Shown: positions 1 to 10,774 of the stretch, one piece after another
Layout of the letters: every line of letters starts with the position of its first letter
How positions within the stretch are numbered: the stretch's first letter is position 1
NCBI RefSeq assembly: GCF_022376445.1
Contig: NW_025955007.1
Coordinates: forward strand, 62,001-126,000
Length of the DNA stretch: 64,000 nt
Source: Fomitopsis serialis
Taxonomy: Eukaryota > Basidiomycota > Agaricomycetes > Polyporales > Fomitopsidaceae
Reading direction: 5' to 3'
Position numbers and translations under genes: made by a program
The notes under the pieces: generated by a model
What the model was told of the DNA's origin: nothing
Databases searched by the model: none
Seen by the model: only the letters and a program-made list of their open reading frames with translations

Positions 1-2
1 GC

Positions 3-368
3 ACCGAGGACAGTGATGGCGACGATGTCATGGATATCGAGAGTTTGTACGGGATGGAGGCCAGTGACCGCTCAAGTCCTCCATTGATTGCCAATCCGTA
101 CGGCATGGAAGACATCCGTCAGGTAATTTTTGAGTCCCTCTCTGCCTGTTCTACTTTGCTGATGGATGATATGGCAGAACTTCATGCACCTGAGAGAGGT
201 AAGTATCCGGGACCCTCAAATGGCGTTCGCACGACTGATGGTCTACTCATTCAGGAGATGAACTCTCTTCGACTTCAGGTTTGTTGTCTGCAAGACGACG
301 TGCATCAACTCGTCGATACAGTGTCAGCCGCCAGGGCCGAGCTTGCGAAGTGCGCCCCAGGGTCTTGA
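3..368 (+). CDS. C-terminal part of a coiled-coil protein, cut by the left edge
   Basis: An open frame enters from the left edge in frame with codons from base 3 and stops at 368. The visible part is acidic near its start (EDSDGDD) and ends in a heptad-like leucine-rich stretch (MNSLRLQVCCLQDDVHQL) that suggests a short coiled coil. A GTAAGT at 199 and a CAG at about 252-254 look like intron borders, but splicing there would bring in a quick stop, so I keep the frame unspliced. The family is not recognised. It could be the last exon of a protein like the DNA-associated coiled-coil proteins common in basidiomycete repeats. Confidence 0.35.
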   Translation, partial: TEDSDGDDVMDIESLYGMEASDRSSPPLIANPYGMEDIRQVIFESLSACSTLLMDDMAELHAPERGKYPGPSNGVRTTDGLLIQEMNSLRLQVCCLQDDVHQLVDTVSAARAELAKCAPGS

Positions 369-1010
369 GGGCCGTCGTTCGCTGCTCCACATGCTCAGGA
401 AGGTGTCTAGGTTTGGTCGTTGCGAACAATGCCTGTATCTGTTTCACTGCTCATATGCCACCTCGCGAAGTAGCTTTTTTGACCCCTATATGCTCATCCG
501 TATACATATCTCATGCCGCCTCATACTTCCATGCTTCACCCCCATGCTATTCTTCCTCCACGCCGTTGACTTGATAACGCAAACAATATGATATATCTTC
601 ATGAGCCTCTCAAGTGTGACTGACCCTGTCGACCTCTGTTGGTGCGCGATAGGTATGGCAGGGCCAGGGCGCGCGCAACCCACGTAAACTGCGCGCACCT
701 ACGCGATCGCCCACGCTTCCGCGCGCCCACTTACCGGCGGACCCGCGGACTCGGACGCGCCTGCAAAAGGCGGGAGATGGCTATGGTGGGCGGGGCCCAC
801 ACCCCGATCGCGAGGGCGAGAGCACAGCCATGGGCGCAAGTGGGCAACGACGGCGAGCACGCGGGGCAGATGCCCGCGTGCAAACGCGACCGGCGAGCGA
901 ACCGCAGACGCGGATTATGCATATTGTCCCGTAATGTAGTCTATAGGTTCATATGCACCATCTGTTTGCATTGCGATGTGTCCGAGCGCAGCGTGTCGGT
1001 GTCGGAGAGA
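369..1010. other. no gene seen
   Basis: Frames here are short and contradict each other on the two strands. The stretch from about 650 to 910 is very GC-rich and low in complexity. No RNA gene or recognisable motif was seen. Confidence 0.4.
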
Positions 1011-1060
1011 TGGAACATAAAAGAAAAAGAGAAAGACGTGGGACGGGTCTCCCTTCCACA
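1011..1060 (-). repeat. 50-bp direct repeat, left copy (possible LTR terminus)
   Basis: This 50-bp stretch recurs at 5182-5231 with one mismatch. Read on the minus strand it starts TGTGGAAGGG, the TG start expected of an LTR. The two copies flank the gag-like block, which fits two ends of one element. Similarity fades outside the 50 bp, apart from a shared GAGCG nearby. Confidence 0.55.
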
Positions 1061-1174
1061 AGTGGGGGTGGCTTCAGTCTTGACCCCAAGACCACCTCAG
1101 TACCATGGTGCGTAGTACTGGTTGACGAGAGCGAAGACGTCGAGTCGACCACGTCCGTGTGCTCGACGACGGAG

Positions 1175-2223
1175 TCACTGCCGACATAGAGGTCCACGAC
1201 AATCCAGAGTCCGGGCTCGCAGCCTGCGTCGTCGGCGTCGAACAACGTGCGAATTGAACATACTGAGAAGTTCGGAACGTACCAAAGTGGCCGCCTCCGT
1301 CAGGTCGTTACGCACGTCGGACATGCATGCTGCGATCTCCTGGGCCATCGTAGCCCGTGTCGGCAGATTGACGCAGATGTCCGATAACCTGTATATATCA
1401 CGTCTGATAACATCTGTGTTCTCAGTAAACTTGCACTCACATTGGCACCCAATTACCCCTTCGAAGTCCTCGGCGTGTTGCCTCGTGTGGGCCGAGCCGG
1501 GCGTGTGCGGGCTATGGTCGGGGCTTGGTGGACGTGTGCCCGTCGTGAGCGGTGGAGACGATGCACGGCCGTCGGACGGTGCAGGTTGGCTGTTAGGTTG
1601 CGGGGCGCGAACGTCGTTCTGAAGCTCGTTCAATGCCCGCTGAACCTCGTCCATGCGGTATCGGAGCTCATGGTGATCAGAGCCCAGTTCCTCCGAGTGG
1701 CGTGATCCCAGCTCGACTGCTTGCTGTATGTGTTCAGAGGTCGAGCTATGATGCTGCGTAGCCTGGTCAGCCAGAAGCTCGAGTTGGGAGAGGATGCTGT
1801 GGGTAGCTTTGAAGATGTAAGCAATATCGCGCTTGGTCGCCGTGGCGATCTCATTGTAGACGTTAGAAGTCTCGAGAGCGAGACGTTGGCCGCCTACAAT
1901 ATGCCGCAGTGTGTCGTGAATCGACGCATCTCTGGGCAGAGAACGCTGGTCGTGCGCGAACGTTGGAGAGGAAGCCTTGCGGCGCGGTCAGAGGACGATA
2001 TGCTCACAGAAGAAATGTTGGCGTCCAGTGACGAGGGTGTCGCAGAATCATCGAACAACCCTGGGTCGGTCTGGGTATACGCGTCAACCATTTCGGGGAG
2101 CTCGTCGTCGGACCCGAGTGAGGGCGCGAGTGGCGCGCCCGGTGGCGGTGCTGGCTGCGAGCCGTATCGAGGCAGTGTCGCAGTCTGACCGTGAGCGGTG
2201 GAGGCAGAGTCGATTGAAGACAT
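1175..2223 (-). pseudogene. Gag-like N-terminal protein with coiled coil, frameshifted
   Basis: A minus-strand coding stretch starts at an ATG (2223) after an untranslated leader that follows the LTR at 2423-2790. The first part is Pro/Ser/acidic with the motif AYTQTDPGLFDD. Around 1990 the good reading shifts frame, then continues for about 270 codons as a long coiled coil (SILSQLELLADQATQHH, HHELRYRMDEVQRALNELQ), a Pro/Ser linker, and a last helical part, stopping at 1175. Codon use is consistently coding on both sides of the shift. The order LTR, leader, acidic and coiled-coil N-terminus suggests the first half of a Ty3-type gag. No capsid, protease or polymerase follows. It could also be a host coiled-coil gene. 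The single shift may be a sequencing error. Confidence 0.5.
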
Positions 2224-2422
2224 GCCGGTTCCAAGAAGCAGAGTAGGGCAACGAAAGTCGTTGAAAGGGGTAGCGTGAGGAAGTGGCGGCCGCGAGGTGA
2301 GTGGGTACACCTGGTACTTGAGCAAACAGTGTCAAGCGAAGAGTGCTGTCGGGGACAGCCGAGTCGACGTCGAAAAAAGGGGGGAAAGAATGTGGTTTGA
2401 GGAGACTGAATGTCCACCAAAT

Positions 2423-2790
2423 TGTAACAAGACGGGTTACCGGACTTGTACGACGGGAGGGTTCAGTCACTCAAGATACACTCCGAGAGACGGGTGATCG
2501 GTCCGTAAGGTTAGGTTCCGGTGAACACGTGGATTACCGACTACGTTAGTGTAACGAGGGGTAGTACACGAAGATAGCGCGAGAGAGAGAGAGAAGCGAG
2601 AGAGAAGAAGAGAGAGAGAGAAGAGAGTAAACGAAGGGAGAGACCTTTGCCTAGCAAAGCGTGTCGAACTAGTTACTCGCGCCCTCCTTATATCCTGTTG
2701 TGAGATCGACTTGACGCTCGCCATCCTAGTCATCGCGAGTCGATACTGACAACAGCTAGATAGTCGAGGCAAGCTCTATCATATTCCACA
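2423..2790 (-). repeat. candidate LTR (TG...CA, 368 bp)
   Basis: On the minus strand it opens TGTGGAATATG and closes TTGTTACA. It contains a TATA-like ATATAAGG and a CT-rich tract (the GA run at 2580-2635 on plus) typical of fungal LTR leaders. Three bases after the end lies TGGTGGACATT, compatible with a primer binding site because PBSs start with TGG. It sits between a gag C-terminal piece (2845-4360) and a gag N-terminal piece (1175-2223). No second copy was found in the window, so the ends are inferred from these signals alone. Confidence 0.45.
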
Positions 2791-2844
2791 TGATTCGAGA
2801 CGAGCGTCGAAAGTACGTACATACACGCTATACTGACTAAGTAG

Positions 2845-4360
2845 CTAACTCGCTACACACTGCTTCTCCTGTGACTCGTGTTCCATCAATCCGTACTCGG
2901 TGTCGACCTTCGGCGGAGTCGGATCACTTGCTTGCGCCGTCTTCGTCTTGTCCTTGGTGAGTTGCGTCGGGGCGGGCTGCTGGACTTGAACGGGTGGGGG
3001 TGGCTTTACTTTCGGCGGCGCGCTGTCTTCATTGTCGGTGACGTGCCGGAAGTCGAACCTCATCGTCTTGAGTGCCTCTGGAGGCACGTCCTTCTCCTGT
3101 TCGACGTCCTTGACCGAGCCTTGCATTCGAGTCTGCGACCTGGTAGCAGAGAAAGCATAAACATCCTCAGACGAGACAGCGTAAACGTTACCGCCGAGCA
3201 TGGGCTCGTCATCCACGTACAGCTCGATCGAGTGCGTTGATGCCGCAAGGTGTGGTGGTGTGTCGCGTGCCTTGCCCTTCCCAGCCTGGATGTCGAGTCG
3301 CTGTTGGATAAGCGTCGAGATACCTCCGGCGACGCCGCATCCTTGCTGCGTCGCGTTTGTAGACGCGCTTGCCGAGCCTATCTGCATTCGCGCCAGCGTG
3401 TCCGCGAACACGGCTTGCTGCTTCGCCTGACTCTCCAAGAGTGCGGTCTGCATCTTCTGGTTCTCCACGAGCGCCTTATCGACCTTGTCGAGAAGGAGAG
3501 CTGCGAGGTTAGCGTCCGCATCCTGTTTCCCCGCCTTACCCTTCGTCTTGCTTTTCGACTTGCCCTTTCCGTCGTCGTCATCGCTCGAGGTCGACTCCGC
3601 GTCGCTGGAGTCCGAGTCTGAGCTGTTGTCCTCGCGGTTGTAGTGATCGGCCGTGAAATACGCCTCGACCGCGTCTTCGACCTGTTGGACGGTGGCAGGA
3701 TCTATCATTGTCGGTTCCCTACCCATCTCCTCCTTGAGCTTCGGGTAAATCGCATGCCGGATCGGCTTCGTTAGCCCCCTAAAAAAACAAGGAATCGCGC
3801 TCAGTTTTCATCATATTACTGTTCTTTACCTGATTGCCCGCGTGCTTGGTGAAGCGTTGTACGTATTTGTAGTACTCTCGGAGATTGGTGATCTTCTTCT
3901 TCCGGTACTTCTCGACGAACGCCCGGAGTTCGGCTGCTGACCCGAGTTCGCCTTGCTGACCTGTGCCGTAGGTTCTGGTCATCCGTTTCTTCGCCGCTTC
4001 CCAATCGCTGCCCTCGAACTCGCTCCTGCATATGAGTACCTTCCTTACCTTGTCTGTGCAGAACTGCACTACTCGTCGGCACTTCTCCTTGTCGGTCAGC
4101 CGCGACGCGTTCGCCGCATCTTCAAATGCATCTAGAAAATCTTGTAAGCATTTTCCGTCGAACTCGGGTGCGTACTTTGTTCTTGGCAGCACCATAGGCA
4201 GTCGCGCTGGTTGCATGAAAGTGAGGGACAAAGACGCATCCTGCGTCTGCTTCGTGTCGATTGTCATTTCAGCGGCTAGACCTTGATAGCGCGTTGATCG
4301 GCACAGATCTAGTCCGCCTCGATTGAAGTCGTTGGTGTTTGCGCACGGCGTGCTTGTCAA
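2845..4360 (-). pseudogene. gag: retrotransposon Gag (capsid region), frameshifted
   Basis: Two minus-strand frames (4360-3779 and 3726-2845) form one coding unit. The first resembles Ty3-type capsids: MQPARLPMVLPRTKYAPEFDG, then FLDAFEDAANASRL and KCRRVVQFCTDKVRKVL, the pattern of the Retrotrans_gag fold. The second carries DPATVQQVEDAVEAYFTADH, then a Ser/Asp tract, a Lys-rich stretch and a helical tail. The join is broken by one extra T in a run of seven at about 3781-3787, after which the frame continues smoothly into the second part. No zinc knuckle, protease, RT or integrase follows before the LTR at 2790. The element is therefore non-autonomous or truncated. The start could be the inner Met of MTIDTKQ, 31 codons downstream. 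Confidence 0.7.
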
Positions 4361-5181
4361 CGCGTTCGTCGAAGCCGTCCTAGAACCTGGTAGTAAGCGC
4401 GTCCGAGACCAAACACACTTACCAGTATGCTAAGAACCCCCTGCGGTGGTCACCACTTGTCGGAGAGAAGGCGTGCGTGCGACGGCAAACCACACACAAC
4501 GCGCGCTCGTCCTGATGCAGGGAGGTCGAGGGATGGACGGGGGCTCGGTGAAGGACGACGGATGGTGGTCTGTAGAAAGTAGTTAGGCCGCCAAATCTAA
4601 CGGAACACTTACTGGGTATCGGAACGCGACTCGACGCGGACTACTCAACTTGCGACTCGACTTGCTTTGCACCCGCGACCGCAGTTGTCGCGTCTAAGTG
4701 CCGAGGTCGGGAGAGCGAGAGACGTGGGGATTCGATTCGATGGAGAGCAGGGCGATGCGGCCCAGTACATATACATGTGAGAGGTTCTAGAAGCTTGGAA
4801 GAGCAAGAGAGATTAAAAAGTAGAAGCTGAGGGGGAGAGACGTCGGCGAGCTTGTGATGGTTCGAAAGGAAAAAGACGCGCGAGTGCTTGACAGATCGGG
4901 AAGGAATGATACCTAATAAGGAAGGTACCGTACAGCAGCCACATGAACACCCTCCAGGGAGACGGACGTCCCTTTGAGTCCCCTTCCAGCCTTGACTGAC
5001 GAACCCTTGTCTCGGTACGAGGTTGGAAGCTCGCACGCGGTGCTATTTACTAATCGCGACCTAGTCCCCCAGCAGGTGCACTCGGCGTCGCGGCGCTCGT
5101 CTCGTCCTACTAGCGGGTCCGCGTCGCAGCCTTCCGGTTCGTCGCAGGCGCGCCGGTAGAGTCGAGCGTACTGTAAGGAAT
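4361..5181 (-). other. leader / 5' LTR-like region of the retroelement
   Basis: This non-coding stretch lies upstream of the gag piece on the minus strand. It has a TATA-like region near 4770, CT-rich tracts on the minus strand, and no consistent reading frame. Bounded by the 50-bp repeat at 5182-5231, it could be the 5' LTR plus leader, but I could not fix its inner border. Confidence 0.35.
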
Positions 5182-5231
5182 TGGAACATAAAAGAAAAAG
5201 AGAAAGACGTGGGACGGGTTTCCCTTCCACA
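5182..5231 (-). repeat. 50-bp direct repeat, right copy (possible LTR terminus)
   Basis: Partner of 1011-1060 with a single C/T difference. Minus-strand reading starts TGTGGAAGGG. It would be the outer 5' edge of the minus-strand element. Confidence 0.55.
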
Positions 5232-5629
5232 TCGGCAGCCTGAAGAATGAACAAATTGTCTGGCAGGCGCTAATGGCTAACGGCTGCTATCGGATTCGAG
5301 CGCCGGGTCTCTAAATATTGCTAACACGTTTAACATGCGAACGAACTGACGGTTGCTAAAATCCCCACTTCAGATGCTGTTAGAGGCCGTCAGCAAACTT
5401 GCCGAAGTTCCGATGCGGCTGAACCACATACACTGACATCACAGACCAGCCATTTGGAAGCGACAGCGGATACGAGACCTGACTCTGTTGGGCACGCAGA
5501 CCCGGGTCTTCATTTTCTGGAGGTCGAACGGGGGCATTTGCGGCCAGTCAGCGACCAAGGCTTGCATCTCCTCTCGCCCTTGGCTGCCATGATCAATATC
5601 AATTGGTCGGGAAAAGCATTTTGCTACAG
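5232..5629. other. intergenic, no gene seen
   Basis: Between the retroelement and the 3' end of the RING gene there is no supported frame. It probably includes the RING gene's 3' UTR. Confidence 0.4.
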
Positions 5630-6780
5630 CTAGTGCGCGTACCTATTGCGGTCTTGCCACTCCTCTCGAAGCCTCCCACCATGTTCCCAACCACTCGATG
5701 GTCCGGCCTCCTTTGGAGATTGCGGTTTCTTACCTTTGCTCATCTTACGCCTGCTGCTACTGCCTTCAGACGAGTTGGTGGGAACAGGACCGCACAACAT
5801 GTCCACGAGTGCAGTAACCCGCTCATCGGCTAGCCGGGAAGGCGTGAAGGGTAGGGTGAACATTGGGCGAGGCCATATGAGTTCACCGGCCCAATCGTTG
5901 GGCAATTCAGCCCGGCACAAGGGACATGCTAGCTCGGAGCACCAGCTGCTGCATGCGTCGCAGAGATGTGTGAAATACCATTGGAGGAGACACAGTGCGC
6001 AGAACGAGTGACCACAGCTTGCAGGACTCAGGCTGTATGGGCACGCCCTACAACTTGTGTTGTTAACCGAGCAACCCGACTAATGGTTTACGGAAGGCGT
6101 ACACAACATCATAACATCTGTGTATGCGTCAGTATATCGAAGCGGACTGAGATCACAAATACGTACAATGCACATTGCCACAGCGCCTCAAGCTCAGCTA
6201 TGATCTCCTCGTTGCGACCAATCTTCACAGCGAGGGCCAAGTCCGTGACCGCCTCTTCCCTCTTTCGTAATTCCAACCGTTGTTCCTCCATGACCGCAGT
6301 CTGCTCCTTGCCTTCTGCTTCTCGCTTTTGGGATGCCTGCTCTCTTTCCTGAACAGCAGTCTCGCGTTCGTCGAGTTCACGTTGCATGCGCCTGACTGTC
6401 TCCTCAAACGCTTGCCGATCGCGCTCCAGATCGCCCGTTGCTTGCTGCAGAGCTCGCCCAGCATATTCGTCGCCAAGGCTCGCAGTGTTATCTGCTTCGT
6501 GGGTAGCAGCAGCAACTGTTCGCCGCTTCGATACCGACAAATCTGCGTCTGCCGCATCTGAACCTTCGGCGTAGTCTCATTAATAACATTTAGAGTAGTG
6601 ATGGAGATGGAGCTGCTCACCTTGCCCCCGTGTTCGGGCTGACTGGCGTGAAGAACGCCCATCGCGTTCCTGCAGAGGACGTCGCGATGCATGCGATCTA
6701 GTTGTTTGCACCGTGGTATGACTTGACCGGCGTTGGTGCATAGATCGCGTCTGCATGGGACGCATAGATCGCGTCTGCAT
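5630..6780 (-). CDS. coiled-coil RING-finger protein, probable E3 ubiquitin ligase
   Basis: Three exons fit: 6780-6621, 6563-6167 and 6053-5630, giving 326 aa. Intron 1 has GTGAGC...AAG (phase 1) and intron 2 has GTACGT...AAG (phase 2). The N-terminus is basic with a repeated MQTRSM. Residues about 80-190 are a charged coiled coil (RRMQRELDERETAVQERE). The second splice creates the first metal pair C-A-F-C, followed by the spacing CGHSFCALC and then ACPLCRAEL. This is a full C3HC4 RING with a long loop between the second and third pairs. RING domains recruit E2-ubiquitin, and the coiled coil may dimerise or bind substrate. That the splice completes the zinc site strongly supports the model. 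The C-terminal tail is Ser/Lys-rich. Substrate unknown. Confidence 0.8.
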
Positions 6781-7275
6781 GCTGTAAAGAGATGAGATCC
6801 GGAGGACAAGAGAGAAAGAGGAAGATCAGAGGCTCAGACTGGAGGTGAGGGACGAGGCATGACAAATCGCACTGCATAAGGAAAGCTTCAGCTTCAACTC
6901 CGGACCTATTAGTCCTATCAACTAAAATCTAACAACGCTTGGGCGGATTACGGTCCGTAGACGGAAGAGAGACGGTCAGACTAGCGCCGGTAGTTCGTGT
7001 AGCATTGATCCTTCAACAAAGCGGGAAAGCGGAGAAAGCGAGCGGGGAGCAAACCAGCAGCGACGACGGCGCCGAATGGATGGGAATGAATGAACTTTGG
7101 AGGTCTCGACGGTACAAATCAGTCCGAGGAGAGTGGGAGCGCAGTAGCGAGCATCTATACACGTACATATGACCAGTCACGGTGGCCAGAGATTGGGTTG
7201 TGTGATACTTTTTCGGAAAGGTTTGTACAGAACAAGCCATAGGGTTGCATACATAGGGTATACATATAATCGTTC
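6781..7275. other. upstream region of the RING gene
   Basis: No frame is supported here. It holds the likely promoter of the minus-strand RING gene and the 3' side of the next minus-strand ORF. No clear TATA box was seen. Confidence 0.35.
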
Positions 7276-7746
7276 TTAGGGTAAGCCTGTGATTTGCAAG
7301 TTACGCTCCCACATAGTCTGCTCACCGCAACGAAGCCTGCGACTCGGAGTTAGCTCCCTCTCCAGGTATTCACACCAGCGTGACTGCAGAAGCTCCTCCG
7401 TAACTTGTGTAGCATCTTTGTCGATGATGTAAGGGAGCGCCGTGATGAAATGCTGTTCGCCGTAGCAGACTTCAAGTACCAACATCACCACTCCGTGACA
7501 ATCTCGCAGCATCACGTCAGTCTGAACCCTTGCGAGCCCGAACCGCATCGTCAAGGCGTGAACAGTTGACTGCACACCATCAGCGTTTGAATATCGAACG
7601 TCCGCTGGCATGACGTACCGAAGCCGGAATTCTTTTGCACGAGAACCTCGCAGACTCACGCGTTGGGTAGAGGGGCCAGTGCGCTGTCCCGGTTCCTCAC
7701 GGAGAAGGTGTACCAAAGGGGAGACTTCACTCCGAGCATAAGCCAT
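7276..7746 (-). CDS. hypothetical protein, 156 aa
   Basis: A single uninterrupted minus-strand frame with believable amino acid use, for example FRLRYVMPADVRYSN, VHALTMRFGLARVQTDVML and VCYGEQHFITALPYIIDKD. It alternates beta-like and helical stretches, with no signal peptide or membrane segment. The ATG at 7746 is the first in frame. There is no homologue I recognise and no partner gene beside it. It may be one exon of a longer gene, because upstream bases also have moderate coding bias. Confidence 0.45.
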   Translation of the reverse strand: MAYARSEVSPLVHLLREEPGQRTGPSTQRVSLRGSRAKEFRLRYVMPADVRYSNADGVQSTVHALTMRFGLARVQTDVMLRDCHGVVMLVLEVCYGEQHFITALPYIIDKDATQVTEELLQSRWCEYLERELTPSRRLRCGEQTMWERNLQITGLP

Positions 7747-7749
7747 GTC

Positions 7750-10014
7750 GGCGCGGAGGACTCGGGCACCATTCAGGCCTGTCTGGATGGGCAGATCGCT
7801 GTACGTACGTACTTCATTTGTGTTTGGGCAATGGCCCGACGCCGCATCAAAAGCGCACTCTAGTTAATGCTCGTGATTGAACAAAGCTACGACGTGTAAC
7901 GCGGAACAATCCTCGCTGTGGTTGGATACATAGCAGGTCACCGGTCACCGCCCATCAGCACGACCGGCTGAACTTCGAACCTACTTTCGCCCATGACTCG
8001 ACCCTGTGCACGACAACCTGCACACGCCGCTCGTCGCCATGGCTTGCTCGCTCGGCGAGCGCATCTGCTCTGCTATGGTCACGAAGTCAGCATTTACCAG
8101 TCCGGCTCGATCGGAAACTCAGCTCGCCGGTGGCTCCATGCAGCCCTCGGTTTTGAACCTCGCACGATAGCTCGTCGGTGCAATAACAGCGATCAGCTCG
8201 TCATCGCCTTTCTGGAGCGCATCCTGCGCGGCGTCCACGGGCGCGAGCGTGCCGCCGTTACTTGATATGGATGGGATCTACACGCGGACGTTCGGGCCCA
8301 TGCTCGATGGCTCGGGCGCGTGGTATCTGCGCGTCGACCGGGTAAGATCTGTGAACGTTCCTCGTTGGCAGACGGGCCGGAAGGGTGCTTTTCGGGACGG
8401 GTAGGGGCCCGCCTCGTACGTCGTGGTGAGTTGACTCTGATGCGCCCTCCGCGCAGGCCGAGAGACGACGGAGCAAAGATGTGCTATCCGGCCCTGCGTC
8501 TCTCAGCTAGACGGTTCGCGCAGTGCGCCTCCTCCTCATGCCGCCCAGGGGAATGCTATCAGGACAGGGAGCATCGTACAGGATGCGCAGACAGCCTTCC
8601 ATGTGGCACGCCCCTCGTCGCGTCTAGCCCTGGAGAATAGTCCTCGTCTCCTCGCCGTTCATGCAAGCGAGTACTGGTGGTACGTCTCGCCGCCAGGCCT
8701 CTTATCTCCTCGAGTAACATCCATCGGCGAATCGCCCTCAGCCCGCTCGTCGATGAGACCATCCCCCGCGCCACGGCGATGAACAAGGTAAGTTTAGTCG
8801 CGGTGTTTCCGGTGCAGACGACCCGTCATTTGTTGAACTGAAGGTTGCCGTGGGACGGCGCGGGGAAGATGCAAGGCAGGGGGCTGTGGTGGATGGCGAG
8901 CGCAGATTTAGAGGGCCGGAACGGTGCTGCGCGAACTTGACGGCGGGGTCGGTGCGTGCAGATCCGCAGGCGGCAGAGCGACATCGTCCAGGTCGCACCC
9001 CTCGTGCTCTCAATGGACCACATTCCGTGTCACAGCCGCCATGAGAAGCGGGGCAAACTACACCTGTTTCCAAAACAATAGGCCCCTCATTAAAAATGCG
9101 TACACGGGTGGAGACCTCACAGCTTGCTCATTTCGGCGGCCTCCGAAACGCGACGAGACTGTGTGGATGCGTTGGATGGGGACGAGCGATGCAATGACAC
9201 TCGTAATCAACGTCTACATCTACAACCCGTCGTACCTCGAGCATGGCGATGAAGGAAAGACGTCCAAGGAAATAGATATGGTATGTGCTACACATCGCCC
9301 TCAGACTGTCGCGGCTGCCAACCCTGACAGGCGGAGTCTGAGGTCGTTGGGAGCAAGTGACGTATTCTTGCGAGGTAATACACGGTCCTTTGTCTTGTGT
9401 GCGTGTCAGCCCTTGTGTTTGCGAACGTCGCAGGCACATCACTCGCGACTCTCACCCGCAACGCCTAGACCCGCAGTTACGTACGCTATCTTCACTCCCT
9501 TGATCATTGCCTAGCGTCCGAACGCTGCTACACAGGATCTCAGGTGCGTGCTGTTTACTGCAGTGGATACGGGCTAGCATATGACTAGCTGCAGAATACC
9601 CCTAGTACTGGTGCAGCACTTGCCGGCGACTCCGTCATTGGTTGCCCTGAAACGCCTGTACGCATATGAATAACGGACGTCAATAACAAGTTGACGTGCT
9701 AACGCTTCGTGAGCTCAAATCCGCATAGACATGTCTCGTCATTCAGCGAAAGGAAATAGGTCATGGGTATACGTATGGAGAGGCCTAACGTATCTGGATT
9801 ATTTCGTGAGTGCTGTCTGCACTGACCATCTCCGCCAACGTCCGGCGGGTCGATTGTCTGAATCATGATCACGAACTTTACGATCAGAGCCCAGATCGAC
9901 ACCCGAGATCGACGGACAATGGAAGGCAGTACATAAAAGGCTCGTCGCGGGATCGCACGCTCGTCCTTTCGCTGTGTCCTGATTCATTACCTCGATCCTA
10001 CTCTCTAGGCCCAT
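7750..10014. other. decayed GC-rich coding stretches, no intact gene
   Basis: Several short plus-strand stretches have strong third-position C/G bias. These are about 8010-8170 (HTPLVAMACSLGERICSA), 8267-8341 (MDGIYTRTFGPMLDG, followed by a GTAAGA donor), 8670-8788 (PLISSSNIHRRIALSPLVDE, followed by GTAAGT) and 9120-9280 (VWMRWMGTSDAMTLV). I could not join them into one frame. They look like exons of a dead or heavily interrupted gene. The family is not recognised. From 9530 to 10014 nothing is seen. Confidence 0.3.
9068..9113 (+). repeat. dispersed 46-bp repeat, copy 1
   Basis: TTCCAAAACAATAGGCCCCT and the bases after it recur in diverged form at 23194-23239 (plus) and 23374-23409 (minus). 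Shared words are CCAAAAC, ATAGGCCCC, TCA-AAAA and GGGTGGAG. It is probably a piece of a small mobile element. Confidence 0.45.
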
Positions 10015-10774
10015 ATGGACTTGTCAGGCGACAGGGTGATCCTCACTCAAGATGTCCTTGACCCTCTCAACTTACCTGGAAACAATGGCTTCTATCTTGA
10101 GGTCATTGCTTATGTTGTGAGTGGCACCGTCCAATGCACTTTGAGCAGACCGACCTCATGAACAGTGCAGTGTCGCACTAAAGTAGGCGACAAGGTCATC
10201 GACACCTTGACGCGAACGGACCCAACAAATGAGTTCAGCGTGCACCCGTTTCAAGGCTCCAGCTCGGATTTCAGTGGCGACACGAGCGATGAAGTGCCGG
10301 AAACCAGAAACGATGAAAGTGGCAGCGGCGCAGTCGGTGTCGACGAGAGCACTCAAGAAGGTGGAGGAAATCAGTGTCCCAACACTGACATCAACGACAC
10401 CACGGCCGCGACGGACTCGGACGGTGACGAAGGGCGCAACAGCGATGACCCAATGTGGCAGCTGCTAGATCCGGCTGTTGTTTGTACGTATTTTACTTGC
10501 CTCCCTGTGGTTGATTGATTGACGAGCTACTCAGGCTACTTACTCGACCACCCCGAGGAGTTCGAAGGAGCCGACGAAGTTTATGTTGTGATAGTTCCAT
10601 ACATCGTAAGGCCCCAAGATCTGTATTCGAGCTATGCTCATTTCCCTTCAGGTTCTAGGCTACATAAGCATTCGCTTCTTGGTCCGAAAGGATGTCCAGG
10701 GTGCTACAAGGTCATTCCTGACAACCCCTCCGCTCGCCTTCCTCACACCCACGGGCGGGATAGGTAAGTCGTGA
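10015..10774 (+). CDS. family 2 small protein, 202 aa (copy a)
   Basis: Four exons fit: 10015-10116, 10171-10483, 10535-10605 and 10652-10774, with intron phases 0, 1, 0. All have GT...AG ends and lengths of 46-54 nt. The product starts MDLSGDRVILTQDVL. It has a long acidic, Ser/Thr-rich middle (DESTQEGGGNQ, DSDGDEG) and ends in a conserved block DEVYVVIVPYI, then ISIRFLVRKDVQG. The gene at 30570-31337 has the same exon number, phases and total coding length. It aligns at both ends but has no matching acidic linker. No signal peptide or convincing membrane helix. Function unknown. The shared architecture of two distant copies is the best evidence that both are real genes. Confidence 0.65.

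Noticed and set aside
1389..1440. Perfect-looking intron (GTGAGT...TACAG) in the minus-strand coiled-coil gene
   Set aside because: Removing it puts the following coding-like stretch out of frame, while the unspliced frame stays open through it.
2580..2635. GAGA-rich tract considered as a stand-alone microsatellite
   Set aside because: It lies inside the candidate LTR as the complement of its CT-rich leader, so it is explained by that feature.
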